Assembly: GCA_940671915.1 (NCBI GenBank)
Contig: CALNVZ010003432.1
Coordinates: 4,587,682-4,651,681, forward strand
DNA from: Paracentrotus lividus
Lineage: Eukaryota > Echinodermata > Echinoidea > Camarodonta > Echinidae
Reading direction: 5' to 3'
DNA: 64,000 nucleotides
Shown: piece after piece, positions 1-14,801 of the stretch
How positions within the stretch are numbered: position 1 is the stretch's first letter
Layout of the letters: each line of letters opens with the position of its first letter
Position numbers and translations under genes: made by a program
Notes under the pieces: generated by a model
Told to the model about the DNA's origin: nothing
What the model saw: only the letters and a program-made list of their open reading frames with translations
The model's database searches: none

Positions 1-163
1 ATCAGCTGTTCAAAGTTTAAAAATTTTCGGAAGGGTTGGGTCGAATGAATATTTTTTGCTCTCTGTCGGTAATTAGGCATGTGTGACCTTTTGGGTGTTT
101 TCTGACCCCGCCACCGCCCCCATTTTCAAATCCTGTACTTGCCCCTGCAACAGTGTTAAATCT

Positions 164-296
164 GGGGGTGATTCACTAACAGCTAAAATCAATCCCAAAT
201 AGGATTTTTAAAGAAAAGCCTTTAGGACTAATAATCATGATTTAGTTCCATATGTCCATAGCTGGGATTGATTTTAGCTGCTAGTGAACCACCCCC
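164..296. mobile_element. Short inverted-repeat element (MITE), about 133 bp
   Basis: The two ends are near-perfect reverse complements over about 33 bp. The left arm starts GGGGGTGATTCACTAACAGC, and the right arm read in reverse starts GGGGGTGGTTCACTAGCAGC. Both continue into TAAAATCAATCCCA. No coding capacity. It lies about 350 bp upstream of the UGT-like gene. The superfamily is not assignable because no target duplication is clear. Confidence 0.7.
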
Positions 297-648
297 TGTC
301 AATCAGATTGAAATAATATTGTTAAAATGATATAGCGGGTCTCAGTCTTGAAAGTGATACATTGAAAATACAAGAATAGAGTGAGAAAGAATTGAGACTC
401 ATATTATGCTGGTAAATTGTAACACGGAAGTGCCGTTTCCGACCATATTTTTGCTGGTAGCAAACTAGCGCATTAAAAAATCCCATGAAAGATGTGGGTT
501 ATATTATTGTTGGATAAGAAGTCGGTCTTGTATATGTATCTAGTTGTAAAGCGGATTATCCATTCCATTAATCGATCAATACAAAAGTGGCCATAGAGAG
601 AAGTAATCTGTGTATTTGCCAGTGCGGTGTTGTATCAAAAAATTAATA
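297..648 (+). other. Upstream region of the UGT-like gene, no clear promoter motif
   Basis: About 350 bp of AT-rich DNA between the small inverted-repeat element and the ATG at 649. I see no TATAAA box at a convincing position, and no open frame that resembles a gene. The transcription start cannot be placed by eye. Confidence 0.4.
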
Positions 649-3600
649 ATGAATTTGCCGTTGGCCCTCGCTACACTGTCCTTTTTAAAACTTGTCATTT
701 CTTTACCACCATCCAATTCAAATAATCTAAATGTTTTTCCTTTCGAAACTGAAAATGGCAGAGGACGCATATTACTCATGTTTCAGGGATGTGGTGTCAA
801 GACCAGTTTGTTTAAACTAGGCCTACGTCTAGGACACGAGTTTAGATCCGAAGGCTACGGTGTGACCCTGGTGACCACACTTCAAGCAGACGGACAGGGT
901 GCAGAGTTGGACAACGACCAGGAGATGAGAGGCTTCTCGAGACTTGACATTCAGTCCGAAGCAGTCATTGACGAGTGCAAGACCTTGAAGGGAAAGGTCT
1001 CGGCTATGAGCACGAACAAAGTCATTGGCACGCAGCAGCTCCTGGGCCTCTTGCGCTCCCAGAGGATCAGCTGTGAGGTACTTCTGCAGGACAGCGCCAC
1101 TATAGACCAGTTGAGGGCGCTTCGTCTTGACATGATCATCAGTGAGTCTTTCAACCCCTGCCATGTGATCCTTTCCCAGATCCTCGGAGGCGTCCCAATT
1201 GCGAATTTCCATGTGGTGTCTCCGAGTTCTCTGCCCTTTGCCATGTTTCCTCAGAAGATGGATTCCAATCAGGAATCCATCCTCCAGAGACTACAGACCA
1301 TCTCTGAGGTGATGAGTATTCATCTGTTTTACCAAAGACTATGGGGTTGGTATAGTGAAGTGGCCAACAACCATGGCATCTCAACTTTAGGGAGTGTATC
1401 CGAGTTCGCTTTGTCATATGCAAATGCATCCATATGGTTTCTCAACGGAGATCTGGTACTGGATTACCCGTTAACTCTGCCACCAAACTTCATTTTTCTA
1501 GGCGATCTCACGTCACATCCGCCCCGGCCTATTGCCGATCAAGTAAGTGTGAATATATCTTCTTCAAGCATTTATAAGTCTTTTTAGTAGGGTAGCTTCA
1601 TTAGTAATTACACCATTTTTTAATTTTATTTTTCAAATATTTTTACAATGAGTCCCTCAAAAACAAAATGCAAAGAATACAAAATAATACAAAATAACAT
1701 AACTAGAACAATGCACTTTTGTACGAAATACTTTATACGGTCAAGCCTAATATCAGAATTTGGAAGATTTTATAAAAATCGAATTTTCTTATCAAATCAT
1801 CACATTTCCATCGTCATGTCGAATTTCATTACTAATTGTTATACTTGCATCGAAAGCCCCCCCCCCCCCACCCCTCCCAACTCAGGGGTTCAACCATACA
1901 GTATGCTCGTTCCGGATTCTTAGAGATACCCCCCTATCAGTATAGGGGAAGCCGTGTCAAAATTACCCCCTATTTCAGGCTTTTGGAAGGGAAGCTGCAT
2001 TAAAATCCCCCCCCCCTATTAAAGGTTTTTACCCCGTTTTCACATGCTTTTGGAACATATATCGGGACCCTATTTATGGATTTGTCGTCAAAAAATTGAA
2101 AAATACCCCTATAATAAAAATAAGTCGGGGGAAAAATTCTAAAAGACCCCTGTTGCAATTTCTCAGGGTTTTTCCCCTACCTGAGAGCCTAAAATATACC
2201 CCTTTCCCGAGAAATCGGGAATAAGCATACGTGTATGGTTGACCACCTGAGTGGGGGGGGGGGGCGGTCGAAATATAATATATATTAATACTTGTATATT
2301 ATGTTGTATAATATACTTGTATATTAGATAATATTGCGCCACTTGTTCGATTTGGCGCTGAATATTACGACAATATGCCAATCGCCGGTAAGTGCTCCTA
2401 TACCACCTATCCAATATGATGATAATTATAGGCAATGATAGGCATCATTTTTCGAGGAAATCCACTACGATACGTGCCTTTCTAGATTCTCTATGTCCTT
2501 ACGATTCGTAAACCTCTCCTCATATCATGATGAACAACAGGAACTTCGCGAGACCATTTCCCAGTTTCATCCCAAGGGACACATCGTTGTCTCCATCAAC
2601 ACGATAGCCCGTCAGCTTGCGGGAAGAACTGAGGAAACACTCGTGTCAGGTTTATCCAGGTTGCCCTTCCACACACTCTGGCGGAATGAACGACCTACCC
2701 TGCAGACATCGGCAACCAACAATATTCATTACACAGGCTGGATGGTAGACAACGATATGAATGATCTTCTCGGTAATATTAAATTCTTTTTCATAATATA
2801 ACTTCGAGTGAAATTTCCCGCTTTTGTGTGCATTGTCTTTTTCATTGTCTCCTTTTTTAATTATCTTTTTATCAGGGGGATTTTGCTCAGGGCTTATTTT
2901 CAGTCAGTCTTTTGGACGTGTTCTATCACATTATCAATTCTGTCACTCCCCTAGGTTTGATAAAAGAAGTACATAGTTCCCGTCATCGCATTCACAAATG
3001 TGTCCTAAAGTTAAGCCTAGCTTAAATATGTGGTTTAACTATGAGTAGCAAAATGTGACACAATCTGTCAACGTTGTTGTGTTCCTTAGACGTTGTACTT
3101 CTGGAATCGTTCCTTAATGGTTAGGAAAACTTTTGCACTTATCATTCCCAGGCAATTTTTAAGAGTTTCAGTACCAAAAATTCTGATAAATCAAACTGTT
3201 CCGGATTGTGTCACACTTTGCTACCCATAGATAAACCACAGATTTAAGCTGGGCTTAACTTTAGGACACCTTTGCCAAAAAAAGGTGTTACACAGAAATT
3301 TTATGCCAAGAACACCTCTTTGTTTTCGAGTAAGTTGACGTCACACTGTCCCGAAGTTGAGTAAAAATGGAAACACGAAGAGTGAAATGTTAAGGTTCGC
3401 GCAAAGTTAGCCTCGAACTTGGACAACAGCCAAACAAGAGCCAAACGAGAACGATGTCTACAGAAGGTTACATGATGGCACTCGAACATCACACGAAGAG
3501 TGCACGAATGGCCCGATGCTTTCGTCATCAGAGAAAAATATCAAATTTTCCATGATCGTGTGTCCAACCTTGCTCAACTTCTGGAGAGTGTGACGCAGGC

Positions 3601-4616
3601 TGTAACAAGTTCTACTATTGTAACGATGATCGTACCCAGGTCTAAATGGGACTGTTGCTTTCGTCACTACGGGTGGACGCTGCGGCGTCTTGGAGGCGAT
3701 CTACCATGGAGTACCGATCCTGTGTCTTCCATTGATGTCGTCTGAACATCATGAGAACTGCGCCAAGATGGAAAGAATCGGCATGGGTGTTGTTCTTGAC
3801 ATCCATTCCTTCACGGCTGATGACGTTTACGACGCACTTATGAAACTGGCGCACAATGAAAGGTAATTTGACAATCCAAATTTTCTTGTCAAGCCCCCCC
3901 CAAAAAAACACACACACAACAAAAAACAACAACAACAACAACGCAAAGACAAACAAAACAAAAACAAATAAGTAAATGAAATGTCTTAGCAAGGTTTACA
4001 GGTTCGAATCCCGGTGCACTTGGAATTAAAAAAAATAAATAAACAAACAAACAAATAAATAAATAAATAAATAAAACAAAAATAAATAAGTAAAGATATT
4101 TTTTTTTTTAAATAAAAAAAACATATTATAGCTCAAAAAGCCCAGTCTGATTAAGGTTAAAAAGTGATCATATTATTTTCTCATGATATTTGAATCATAA
4201 AAAATAAATTATATTAAAAAAGGATTGATCATTTTGATCATGTACTTTGTATATAGTAGGCCTATACAAGCCACAACCTTCAGTGACCTGAATTTCCCAC
4301 AAACATCTCGGTATCTTATATATACTACATTATACATTTTTACAATCTTTTCTTTCTTTTATTTCCCAGTTTTCGGAAGAATGCTCTTCGCGCATCGCAT
4401 ACCTTCAAGACCAAACAACAAACGAAACGAGAACGCGTTGCATTCTGGGTAGAACATGTCCTACAAAACGGGGATCGGCACTTAAAGCACATCGGAACGG
4501 GATCATTTTTCAGTTTGATTCAGTATACATGTCTCGATATTCTAGTTCAGTTACTCCTCATAATGGCGGTTTCCACTTTGATTTGTTTTAAGATGACGAA
4601 ATGGATATTTTACTAG
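649..4616 (+). CDS. UDP-glycosyltransferase-like membrane protein (4 exons, 531 aa)
   Basis: Exons: 649-1542, 2541-2772, 3640-3862, 4370-4616 (TAG). Phases close at every junction (0, 1, 2), giving 531 codons, normal for an animal UGT. The ATG at 649 is chosen because it starts a signal peptide (MNLPLALATLSFLKLVIS). Exon 1 encodes the N-terminal acceptor domain. Exons 2-3 encode the sugar-nucleotide domain (RLPFHTLWR, GWMVDNDMNDLLG, then VAFVTTGG and GVLEAIYHGVPI). Exon 4 ends in a membrane helix and short lysine-containing tail (KMTKWIFY), as in UGTs anchored in the ER. Family knowledge: these enzymes glycosylate small lipophilic compounds. Oddity: the N-terminal catalytic His is absent (MFQGCGVKTS where a Ser-His is usual), the partner Asp is Glu (IISES), and THGG is TTGG. 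GGxNG is GGRCG and the terminal ADQ is SSE. The frame is intact, so the product may be a non-catalytic or altered-specificity relative. Confidence 0.88.
1857..2267. mobile_element. Inverted-repeat element in UGT intron 1
   Basis: The outer 70 bp are imperfect reverse complements: a C-run, ACTCAGG, then TCAACCATACA, a TATGC core and TTCC/TTCCCGA. The interior holds C- or A-rich blocks (CCCCTATT repeated). It fills much of intron 1 (1543-2540). No coding capacity; class unknown. Confidence 0.6.
2994..3275. mobile_element. MITE with about 70-bp inverted repeats, UGT intron 2
   Basis: The left arm at 2994-3068 contains GTGTCCTAAAGTTAAGCC. The right arm at 3203-3275 is its reverse complement with a few mismatches. 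Both end inward in GTGACACAATC. The 282-bp element sits in intron 2 (2773-3639). The remaining 3276-3639 holds nothing recognisable beyond the acceptor of exon 3. Confidence 0.72.
3990..4085. repeat. tRNA-like B-box fragment and A-rich simple repeat
   Basis: GGTTCGAATCCCGG at 4001-4014 is a good RNA polymerase III B box. It is followed by A-rich (AAAT/AAAC)n sequence, as in the tail of a short tRNA-derived retroposon. No A box or cloverleaf is visible, so this is at most a degraded SINE fragment inside UGT intron 3. Confidence 0.35.
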
Positions 4617-5032
4617 CAAAATAACCGTTGATTGTGTTTATGTTTAAGCAAATAATAATTACATGTGTGACAAACTGCCAAGATTGTTTGCGCTAGAGCT
4701 GATCCTAATCTTCCGCAACAGGTTTGTTTTAACTTTAATAATCATGATTATTATTAACCCATATCGATTTTGGCTACTTTTAGCTTTATTATTGTATTGA
4801 AATGATGAATCTTACTTGAAGTAAGTATATTTACATTTTGTACATTTTTAAAGACATAATTATGAACATTATAAATAGGTCTTCAAAACTTGACGATGTT
4901 TACTTGCAGTATTCTTGCGTGTCCTATTAGCACCTCTAATTTAAATATTACAAATTGTATAATGATAATATTATTATCTGAGCCACCGCTGTCTGGGCAG
5001 TAAAACTCTTTTCACTATTACTCTTTGAACTC

Positions 5033-5034
<2 letters not shown>
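4617..5034. other. 3' flank of the UGT-like gene
   Basis: AT-rich sequence after the UGT stop. No canonical AATAAA is seen nearby; AATAAT variants occur about 35 bp downstream of the stop. No other gene is recognised. Confidence 0.4.
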
Positions 5035-5097
<63 letters not shown>

Positions 5098-5219
5098 GCA
5101 CTATAATATTAATCTTTATAAATCCTTTCTTCTTTTCTCTCTCTTTCAGATACTAAATGCTTATTTATATATATATATATATATATCTCTCTCTCTCTCT
5201 TATCAATCTCCATCTCTCG

Positions 5220-5266
<47 letters not shown>

Positions 5267-5302
5267 CGATCAATCTCCATCTCTCGCTCTCTCTCTCTCT
5301 CT

Positions 5303-5338
<36 letters not shown>

Positions 5339-5361
5339 ATCAATCTCCATCTCTCGCTCTC

Positions 5362-5393
<32 letters not shown>

Positions 5394-5457
5394 CGATCAA
5401 TCTCCATCTCTCGCTATCTCTCTCTCTCTCTCTCTCTCTCTCTTACTCTCTCTATCT
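5035..5457. repeat. CT microsatellite and higher-order CT/GATCAATCTCCAT repeat
   Basis: A pure (CT)n run at 5035-5095 is followed, from about 5186, by four copies of a roughly 60-bp compound unit. Each unit is ATCAATCTCCATCTCTCGC plus a variable CT run, separated by CCG. Long Ser/Leu or Arg/Glu frames here are artefacts of the repeat. Confidence 0.9.
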
Positions 5458-5552
5458 CCATAATAATCTATCCTCTCTGTCCATTTTTTCCATTCGATCC
5501 ATTATCGCAGCCTGCAAAACACAAACACAGTGAAATAAACTTGGTATTTCAT

Positions 5553-5558
5553 TTTATT
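5553..5558 (-). terminator. Candidate poly(A) signal of the minus-strand protease
   Basis: TTTATT on the plus strand is AATAAA on the minus strand, about 106 nt past the stop codon. The plus-strand paralogue has AATAAA at a similar distance (about 93 nt). Confidence 0.45.
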
Positions 5559-5663
5559 TTTTTTTTATTATTCCATTCTGATTTTTATTTCTTACATTTC
5601 AAGGCAATTAGATGTGAATTATTTGTCAAATTAATCAACAGCTTGAGTATAAATCCTTGAGGT

Positions 5664-9190
<3,527 letters not shown>

Positions 9191-9736
9191 TTTCTGAAAC
9201 AGAGAAAACACATAAATATATCTGAATAAAATACAAATTGACAACGATGAATATAGAGATGACGATCGAAAGATGATAAATAAAATATTGGGTTAAAATT
9301 AGGGTAGAAATGGGGTTCTTCGATTGTATTAAAATACATAACAAAACATATCAGTATATTCTTCCTTTATTAATTTTAAGAATGCAATGCGTAAGAACTT
9401 CATCAAGATTTTACGACTGCAATGCTATATGCAACCTCTCAAAGTTCTTTGAAATCGACGATATGCTTATTTAAGTACTCACCCAGTTAATATTAGCTAA
9501 ATTTAAAACTATATACTTATTTTAAAGTTTTCAGGAGGTTAGCAAGAAGAATATGATGAGATAAATAGATAAATTAGGAATGGAGGTAAAGAGAGAGAGA
9601 GAGAGAGCAAGCCCCAGTAAAAAAAAAACGTATAAAAAAAACACATCTGTAGTTCAGTCTCAACAGTTTTGTAAACTCGGAATATCGGCAACGGCAGATA
9701 GGCTCACAACTCACAACAGAAAGGCTCACAACTTAC

Positions 9737-9770
9737 CGTTGTTGGCTTGAGGATAAAACTGGAACCAATG
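9737..9770 (-). other. Non-coding first exon of the minus protease
   Basis: On the minus strand the sequence CCTCAAGCCAACAACG precedes a GTAAGT donor (9736-9731). The next exon begins four nucleotides before the ATG at 9190 after a TTTCAG acceptor. The plus copy has the same arrangement (CCTCAAGACAACAAAG before GTGAGT). The 5' end is set only by distance from the TATA box. Confidence 0.65.
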
Positions 9771-9793
9771 AAGAACCAATAATCGCTCCTGTG

Positions 9794-9907
9794 CTTTTAT
9801 AGAAAGTCTGCTGGTTAAAAAAAAAGCACCTTGGGACAGTCCCAGCTGGCTATTTGGGCAGACGTCATTGATATACGCTTTATCTCTGGGATTAAAATGA
9901 TAAAGTT
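9794..9907 (-). promoter_or_regulatory. Promoter of the minus-strand protease (TATA and upstream blocks)
   Basis: On the minus strand: TATAAAAG at 9801-9794; CAGCTGGGACTGTC about 35-50 nt upstream; a TGACGT site; and AACTTTATCATTTTAATCCC at 9907-9888. All four blocks recur in the same order and nearly the same spacing before the plus-strand protease. TTTATC is a GATA-factor core (TTATC) and ATTTTAATCC looks homeobox-like; these assignments are inference. Confidence 0.75.
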
Positions 9908-9963
9908 CTTTATGTTCTATTAAAAGAATAATCCAGCAGATGTAGTATCAGCGAATTGTATTA

Positions 9964-9980
9964 TTGACACGTGGTGTCAA
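9964..9980. promoter_or_regulatory. Short inverted repeat upstream of the minus protease
   Basis: TTGACAC and GTGTCAA flank a 3-bp spacer, with a CACGTG E-box in the middle, about 170 bp upstream of the TATA box. It is not found before the other copy. Possible factor site, unproven. Confidence 0.3.
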
Positions 9981-11006
9981 TCTTTGTAGAAACTACACGT
10001 GCATGTCTCCTTGAACCATTTAATAAAAAGCAAAGACAACCAAACCACCGAGTTCTCCATATGCATATTCTAGATAGGCTTATTCACCGAATGAGAGAAC
10101 AATGAAATTTTGGCAGCATGGTCCCCAGAGAGCATTGATTCTTTTGAATGAGATTCATTCATTTTATTCATTACATTCGGTTTATAAAACAATACTGGAA
10201 TAGGCAGTTCGAGGACTTATAGTTTACAATTAAAGGATATAGATAAGATGCATATTATTGATCAGAAAAGCAATATCAGGTAGAATAATTAGACAGATTC
10301 GTTATTTTTATTTATTTATTTTTGTATAGAGGCTTGATTTAATGAATTGTTGTATTCTGATGCTTGTGTTATTAAGAGGATGAATGAATGATATTTAAAG
10401 GTTTTGCAAAATAATTATGTTGTAAATATCAAATGATATAATCCTGGTTACTGCCATTTAAGCTTATCATTGTACCAAGGTATTCCTAGTCAAGAATATT
10501 TTTTCCCCTTTTTGTGTGAGGCATGACATGGTGCTTCTCAAATGAAATATTCAGAATTCTTGAGAAAATAGCTTATTTTAGTGCCATTTATAAATTCAAG
10601 AAATTAGACCATTGTCTTGTATTACATGAACACATTACTAAATGCCATCAATAGTCTGTTATGTCACTATACAAAAATGGAAATAATTATTGTGTAAAGA
10701 AATTTTAGGTCTGTCTGCTAATGCATTTAGTACATTTTTTCAAGGCTCTATAACGTGGGCATTCTTTCAGTCCATGCTTTTTTCTTCCCCCCTTTTTTTG
10801 GATTAGTGGTTCATTCATCACCTTTAATTTTTAGCCAAAAACATGTCTAACCTACGTCAGACACAATGATGGCATTAAGTTGTTTATCATTTTAATCCTA
10901 ATAAGATAAAATACACATTTAATACAGATGAACCGTAGCATATCAAAATTAATATGTGACATTAAAATTATAGCGTACACATGTTTGTATGTGGTGCTCT
11001 CCGATC
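9981..11006. other. Intergenic DNA with one orphan promoter-like block
   Basis: AT-rich intergenic DNA with no gene. At 10853-10898 it repeats two blocks of the plus protease upstream region: TACGTCAGACAC (10853-10864) and TTTATCATTTTAATCC (10883-10898). The plus protease has these at 19896-19907 and 19925-19940. No TATA box or protease exon follows. Confidence 0.5.
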
Positions 11007-11008
11007 TA

Positions 11009-11669
11009 CAGTGCGTCCCAAAAAGAACTATACACTTTTGAAATGGCTACCAAATAAAAATTATTAGATTCTTGAATAAAAGGTTTGTATGTATATAAGA
11101 CTCATATCCTCAACTATCATTATGACACCAAAAATTCAAAAAATAACGCATGCTTCAGTTAGTAATTCCCACTTTGGTAAAGGACACAAAAATTAGCCTG
11201 CGCAGGAATTCACTCTTCATTTTGCACCTGGTTATGGAACGCCATGAATGAGTCAAAATTAACGATGGAATAAATCAGCCAACAGAGTCAAAGATAAACC
11301 AAAAGTCAGAAAAAAAAATTAATATTATGCAAAAATGTAATGTTTCACCGTCTGTTTCCATATCATTGACTTCAATAAATTTTTGTCTTTGTTGGCCGAT
11401 CGATTCCATCGTTAATTTTGACTCCTTCATGGCGTTCCATAACCAGGTGCAAAATGAATAGTGAATTCCTGCGCAGGCTAATGTTTATGTCCTTTACAAA
11501 AGTGGGCATTACTCACTGAAGCATGGGTTATTTTTGGAATTTTTTGTGTCATAATGATAGTAGAGGATATAGTAGAGGATATGAGCATATAAATCTTTCC
11601 CCCAAGAATCATATATTTTTCTATTTGGTAGCTATTTAAAGAGTGTATAGTTCTTTTTGGGACGCACTG
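11009..11669. mobile_element. Non-autonomous Tc1/mariner-like element with long inverted arms
   Basis: Begins CAGTGCGTCCCAAAAAGAAC and ends in its reverse complement, flanked by TA on both sides (11007-11008, 11670-11671). The arms are each about 300 bp and nearly fully complementary, so the 661-bp element is one large palindrome. No transposase frame. The class is inferred from the TA duplication and terminal motif. Confidence 0.78.
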
Positions 11670-12064
11670 TATATTGGATGTGTTTTCTTGTCATTTAATC
11701 TAATTTCCCATTTTGTCTAGTGATCCCAGGGAGATGGGGGCACGTCCTCAGAAATGTGAACATTTGTACAGCAACCAATGGGAGAGAGTCGTCTTGTCCA
11801 CAATTATTTTGCAAAAAAAAAAATCATGAAAAGGTATATTTCTAGGATTGGCCATTTTTCTCCTACAACTATCACAATATTTCAGGAAAAACATCAACAA
11901 TTATGCAATTTGGCTAATTGCTCTAAAATTGAGAGAAAGGAAAACTAATGATGTCCTTTATTACCTAAAAGACGACGAAATATTTCTTCAAACCCTAACC
12001 AGCAAAACTTGCTTAAAACTTACAATTTTGAAGGGGAAAAAAAAAAAAAAAAAAAACAGGTTAA

Positions 12065-12342
12065 GGTGGTATCTCACTTCGAGGAGACGTCTGTACGACT
12101 CGGACTTTAAAAGGCGTTTCTAATAATCATTTTCCGTCGCGGAGGCGTTTAAGCATGTTTTTCCCGCAACTCATGAAACGCCGCGGAGACTCATGAAACG
12201 CCGCGGAGACTCATGAAACGCCGCGGAGACTCATGGAACGCCGCGGAGACGTCTCCGCGACTGACTCAAAACAGTCTCAAATCTGTCTCAAACCAGTCAC
12301 AAATTAGTCTCAAATCCGTCTCACGGCAAGTGAGATACCACC
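12065..12342. mobile_element. GACGTC-type MITE, copy 1
   Basis: Starts GGTGGTATCTCACTTCG and ends CAAGTGAGATACCACC, its inverse. The interior has many GAGACGTCTC-like motifs and about four tandem copies of a 20-bp unit (TCATGAAACGCCGCGGAGAC). Related copies are at 17371-17720 and 22117-22384. Confidence 0.75.
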
Positions 12343-12950
12343 ATTAGCTCAGACTTTATTGTGAAAAACGTATACGTATAGATGTGTTTTTAGAATTAGC
12401 CCAATCGCTCATAATATATCATTCATTATGATGTCTTTAAAGATAGAGTGAGAAACTTTTTGACATCGATTTGCCTGAAAGACGACAGACTTTTGATGAA
12501 AAACAAGAAATGCCAAAAACGCTATTTTTAAGAAAATCGTCAAGTGTCTATCTCACAGTTTTTTATCAAAAAATGCTCAGACATGATATATTTAGAAAGA
12601 ATGAAGCTATAACTGACCTTGGTTTGCCTGAAAAGCAACGAAAGGACATGTTTAGAGCCCGAAACGAAAATTTCCGAAAAACCAATTTTTTAAGAAAAAC
12701 GTCAAGGGGTTATATAGCCCACAGTTTTTCACAAAAAACATTAATTTTTGAAAATGATGTATGTAGAGAAAATAAAGCTATATCTGTCCTTGCTTCACCT
12801 GTAGAGAAAAGTGGAAAAAATTTGAGCCCTAAAAAAAAGTGCTACAAAGCTAAATTAAAAAAAAAAAAAACGTCAAGGGGTTAGCTTATGGTTTTTCACC
12901 AAAAAGAAATACGTTTTTTAAATTGACCCAATTGCTCAGACATGATGGCC

Positions 12951-13841
12951 CAGGGGCGGATCTAGGTTTTTTCCAAGGGGGGGGTTGAGGGGATGAAAAA
13001 AAAAATCTTGCGAGCGGAGCGAGCAAACGAGCGCGGAGCGCGAGTTTTAGACAATCCCCGATTTATAGGCCTATACTGACCTAAAACGAGGAATTATTTA
13101 AACAATTTTAGAGTTGGAGTTATTTTGTGCATTATGATAGGCAGCGAGCGCGAAGCGCGAGCCGAAAATTTTGGGTTATAAAAGATATATGGAATAAATA
13201 AAGGGGCACTTTTTTTGTATTAATTAATTTTTCAAAAGATAATTGTGTATTGTAGACCCTATTAAGTATCTGCGAGCGCGAAGCGCGAGCTGAAAATTTT
13301 GAACTCAAAATTGAAGTTATTTGTGCATTATGATTTAGTATCAGCGAGCGCGAAGCGCGAGCCGAAAATATCGGGTTTTAAAAGATATATGGAATAAATA
13401 AAGGGGCACTTTATAGTATTAATTAATTTTTTTTTAGATAATTGTGTATTGTAAACCCTATTAAGTATCTGCGAGCGCGAAGCGCGAGCCGAAAATTTTG
13501 AGCTCAAAATTTGAGTTATTTGTGCATTATAATTTAGTATCCGCGAGCGCGAAGCGCGAGCCGAAAATATTGGGTTTTAAAAGATATATGGAATTAATAA
13601 ACAGGCACTTTCTAGTACTTTCTATTTGTTCGCCCACCCTCCTCTCCTCCCCCCCCCCAAAAAAAAGAAATAATAATAATGATGATGATAATGATAAATA
13701 AAATAAATACATAAATAAAATAAAATAAAATTACAAGTTAAAAAAAAAGATAAGATTTAAAAAAAAAAAAAAAAATGGTCCCCGGATTTTTTTTTTGGGG
13801 GGGTTGCAACCCCCCCAACCCCCCCTCTAGATCCGCTTCTG
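12951..13841. mobile_element. Non-autonomous hAT-like element 1 (5-bp target duplication)
   Basis: Left end CAGGGGCGGATCTAG; right end reversed CAGAAGCGGATCTAG. TGGCC is duplicated at 12946-12950 and 13842-13846. The interior carries at least five GCGAGCGCGAAGCGCGAGC hairpin motifs (first near 13143) within a repeated roughly 200-bp block. No transposase. CAG-type ends with a 5-bp duplication suggest the hAT5 group; this is inference. Confidence 0.7.
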
Positions 13842-14092
13842 TGGCCCATATTCTGATAGCCAAGTTTAACTTAACACTGGGTTAATTGTAGTTTAACCCT
13901 GGTCTAGCTTTGCCATTTTAACCCTGGGTTACACGTCTCAAATATTAAAGCAGTCATTATATAATTTATAAATTGTACAAAATGCAGCCGTTGTTCTGAA
14001 ACTAGACCCAGGGTTGAAATGGCAAAGTTAGACCAAAGTTAAACCACACTTAACCCAGGGTTAGGTTAAACTGGCTATCAGAATATGGGTCA
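13842..14092. mobile_element. MITE (CCCATATTCTGATAGCC family), copy 1
   Basis: Left end TGGCCCATATTCTGATAGCC, right end reversed TGACCCATATTCTGATAGCC, with internal ACCCAGGGTTAA-type repeats. The hAT-like element at 12951-13841 appears to have inserted at its left end, since TGGCC is the duplicated target. A larger relative lies at 35113-35846. Confidence 0.72.
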
Positions 14093-14690
14093 TTGTCTTT
14101 AGAGAAACTAAGCTCTAATTATCCACATTGCCCAGAATAGCAACGGAGGAACATTTTTAGAGCCCTATACGAACATTGCCGAAAAACTGCATTTTCAAAA
14201 CAAAACAAAAAAAAATCAAGGGTTTAGCCCATGAAAAACATTATTTTTTGAAAATTGCTCAATTGCTCAGTATGATCAATCAAAATAAAAGTTAAAGCTG
14301 TCCTTGTCCTTGTTTCTACCTGAAAAGTGACGAAAGAACCTATTTTTTAGCCCGAACTTAAAAGTGCCGAAAAACTAATTTTTTAAGAAAAAGGTCAAGG
14401 GGTTACAGCGTAGTTTTTTTACCGAAAAACAAAAACAAAACAAAAAACAAGCATTTTTAAAATTTGCCCAATTGCTCAGACTTGATGAATTAAAGAAAAT
14501 AAAGCAAAGGTTTTCTTGGTTTGCCTGAAATTCGAAGAAAGAACTTTTTTTTTCTTTTTTTTTTCTTTTTTAGTCCTATAAACAAAAAGTGCCGAAATCT
14601 GAAATTTTTAAGAAAAACGTTAAGTGGTAAGCTTACAGTTTTCTTTAAAAGACTTTTAATTTTTTATTTGCCCATTTGCTCAGATAATTA

Positions 14691-14758
14691 CAGGCCCGAA
14701 CCAGGGGGGGTTCGGGGGTTCGAACGAACCCCCCGCTGGCGGGTAGGGTCCGCTTGAC

Positions 14759-14801
<43 letters not shown>

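Noticed and set aside
5157-5660. 167-codon Ser/Leu frame and its Arg/Glu reverse
   Set aside because: Product of the CT repeats; no splice or family support.
12471-12884. 137-codon Lys/Arg-rich frame
   Set aside because: It covers successive units of the degenerate tandem array and is closed in the other units, so it is not a gene.
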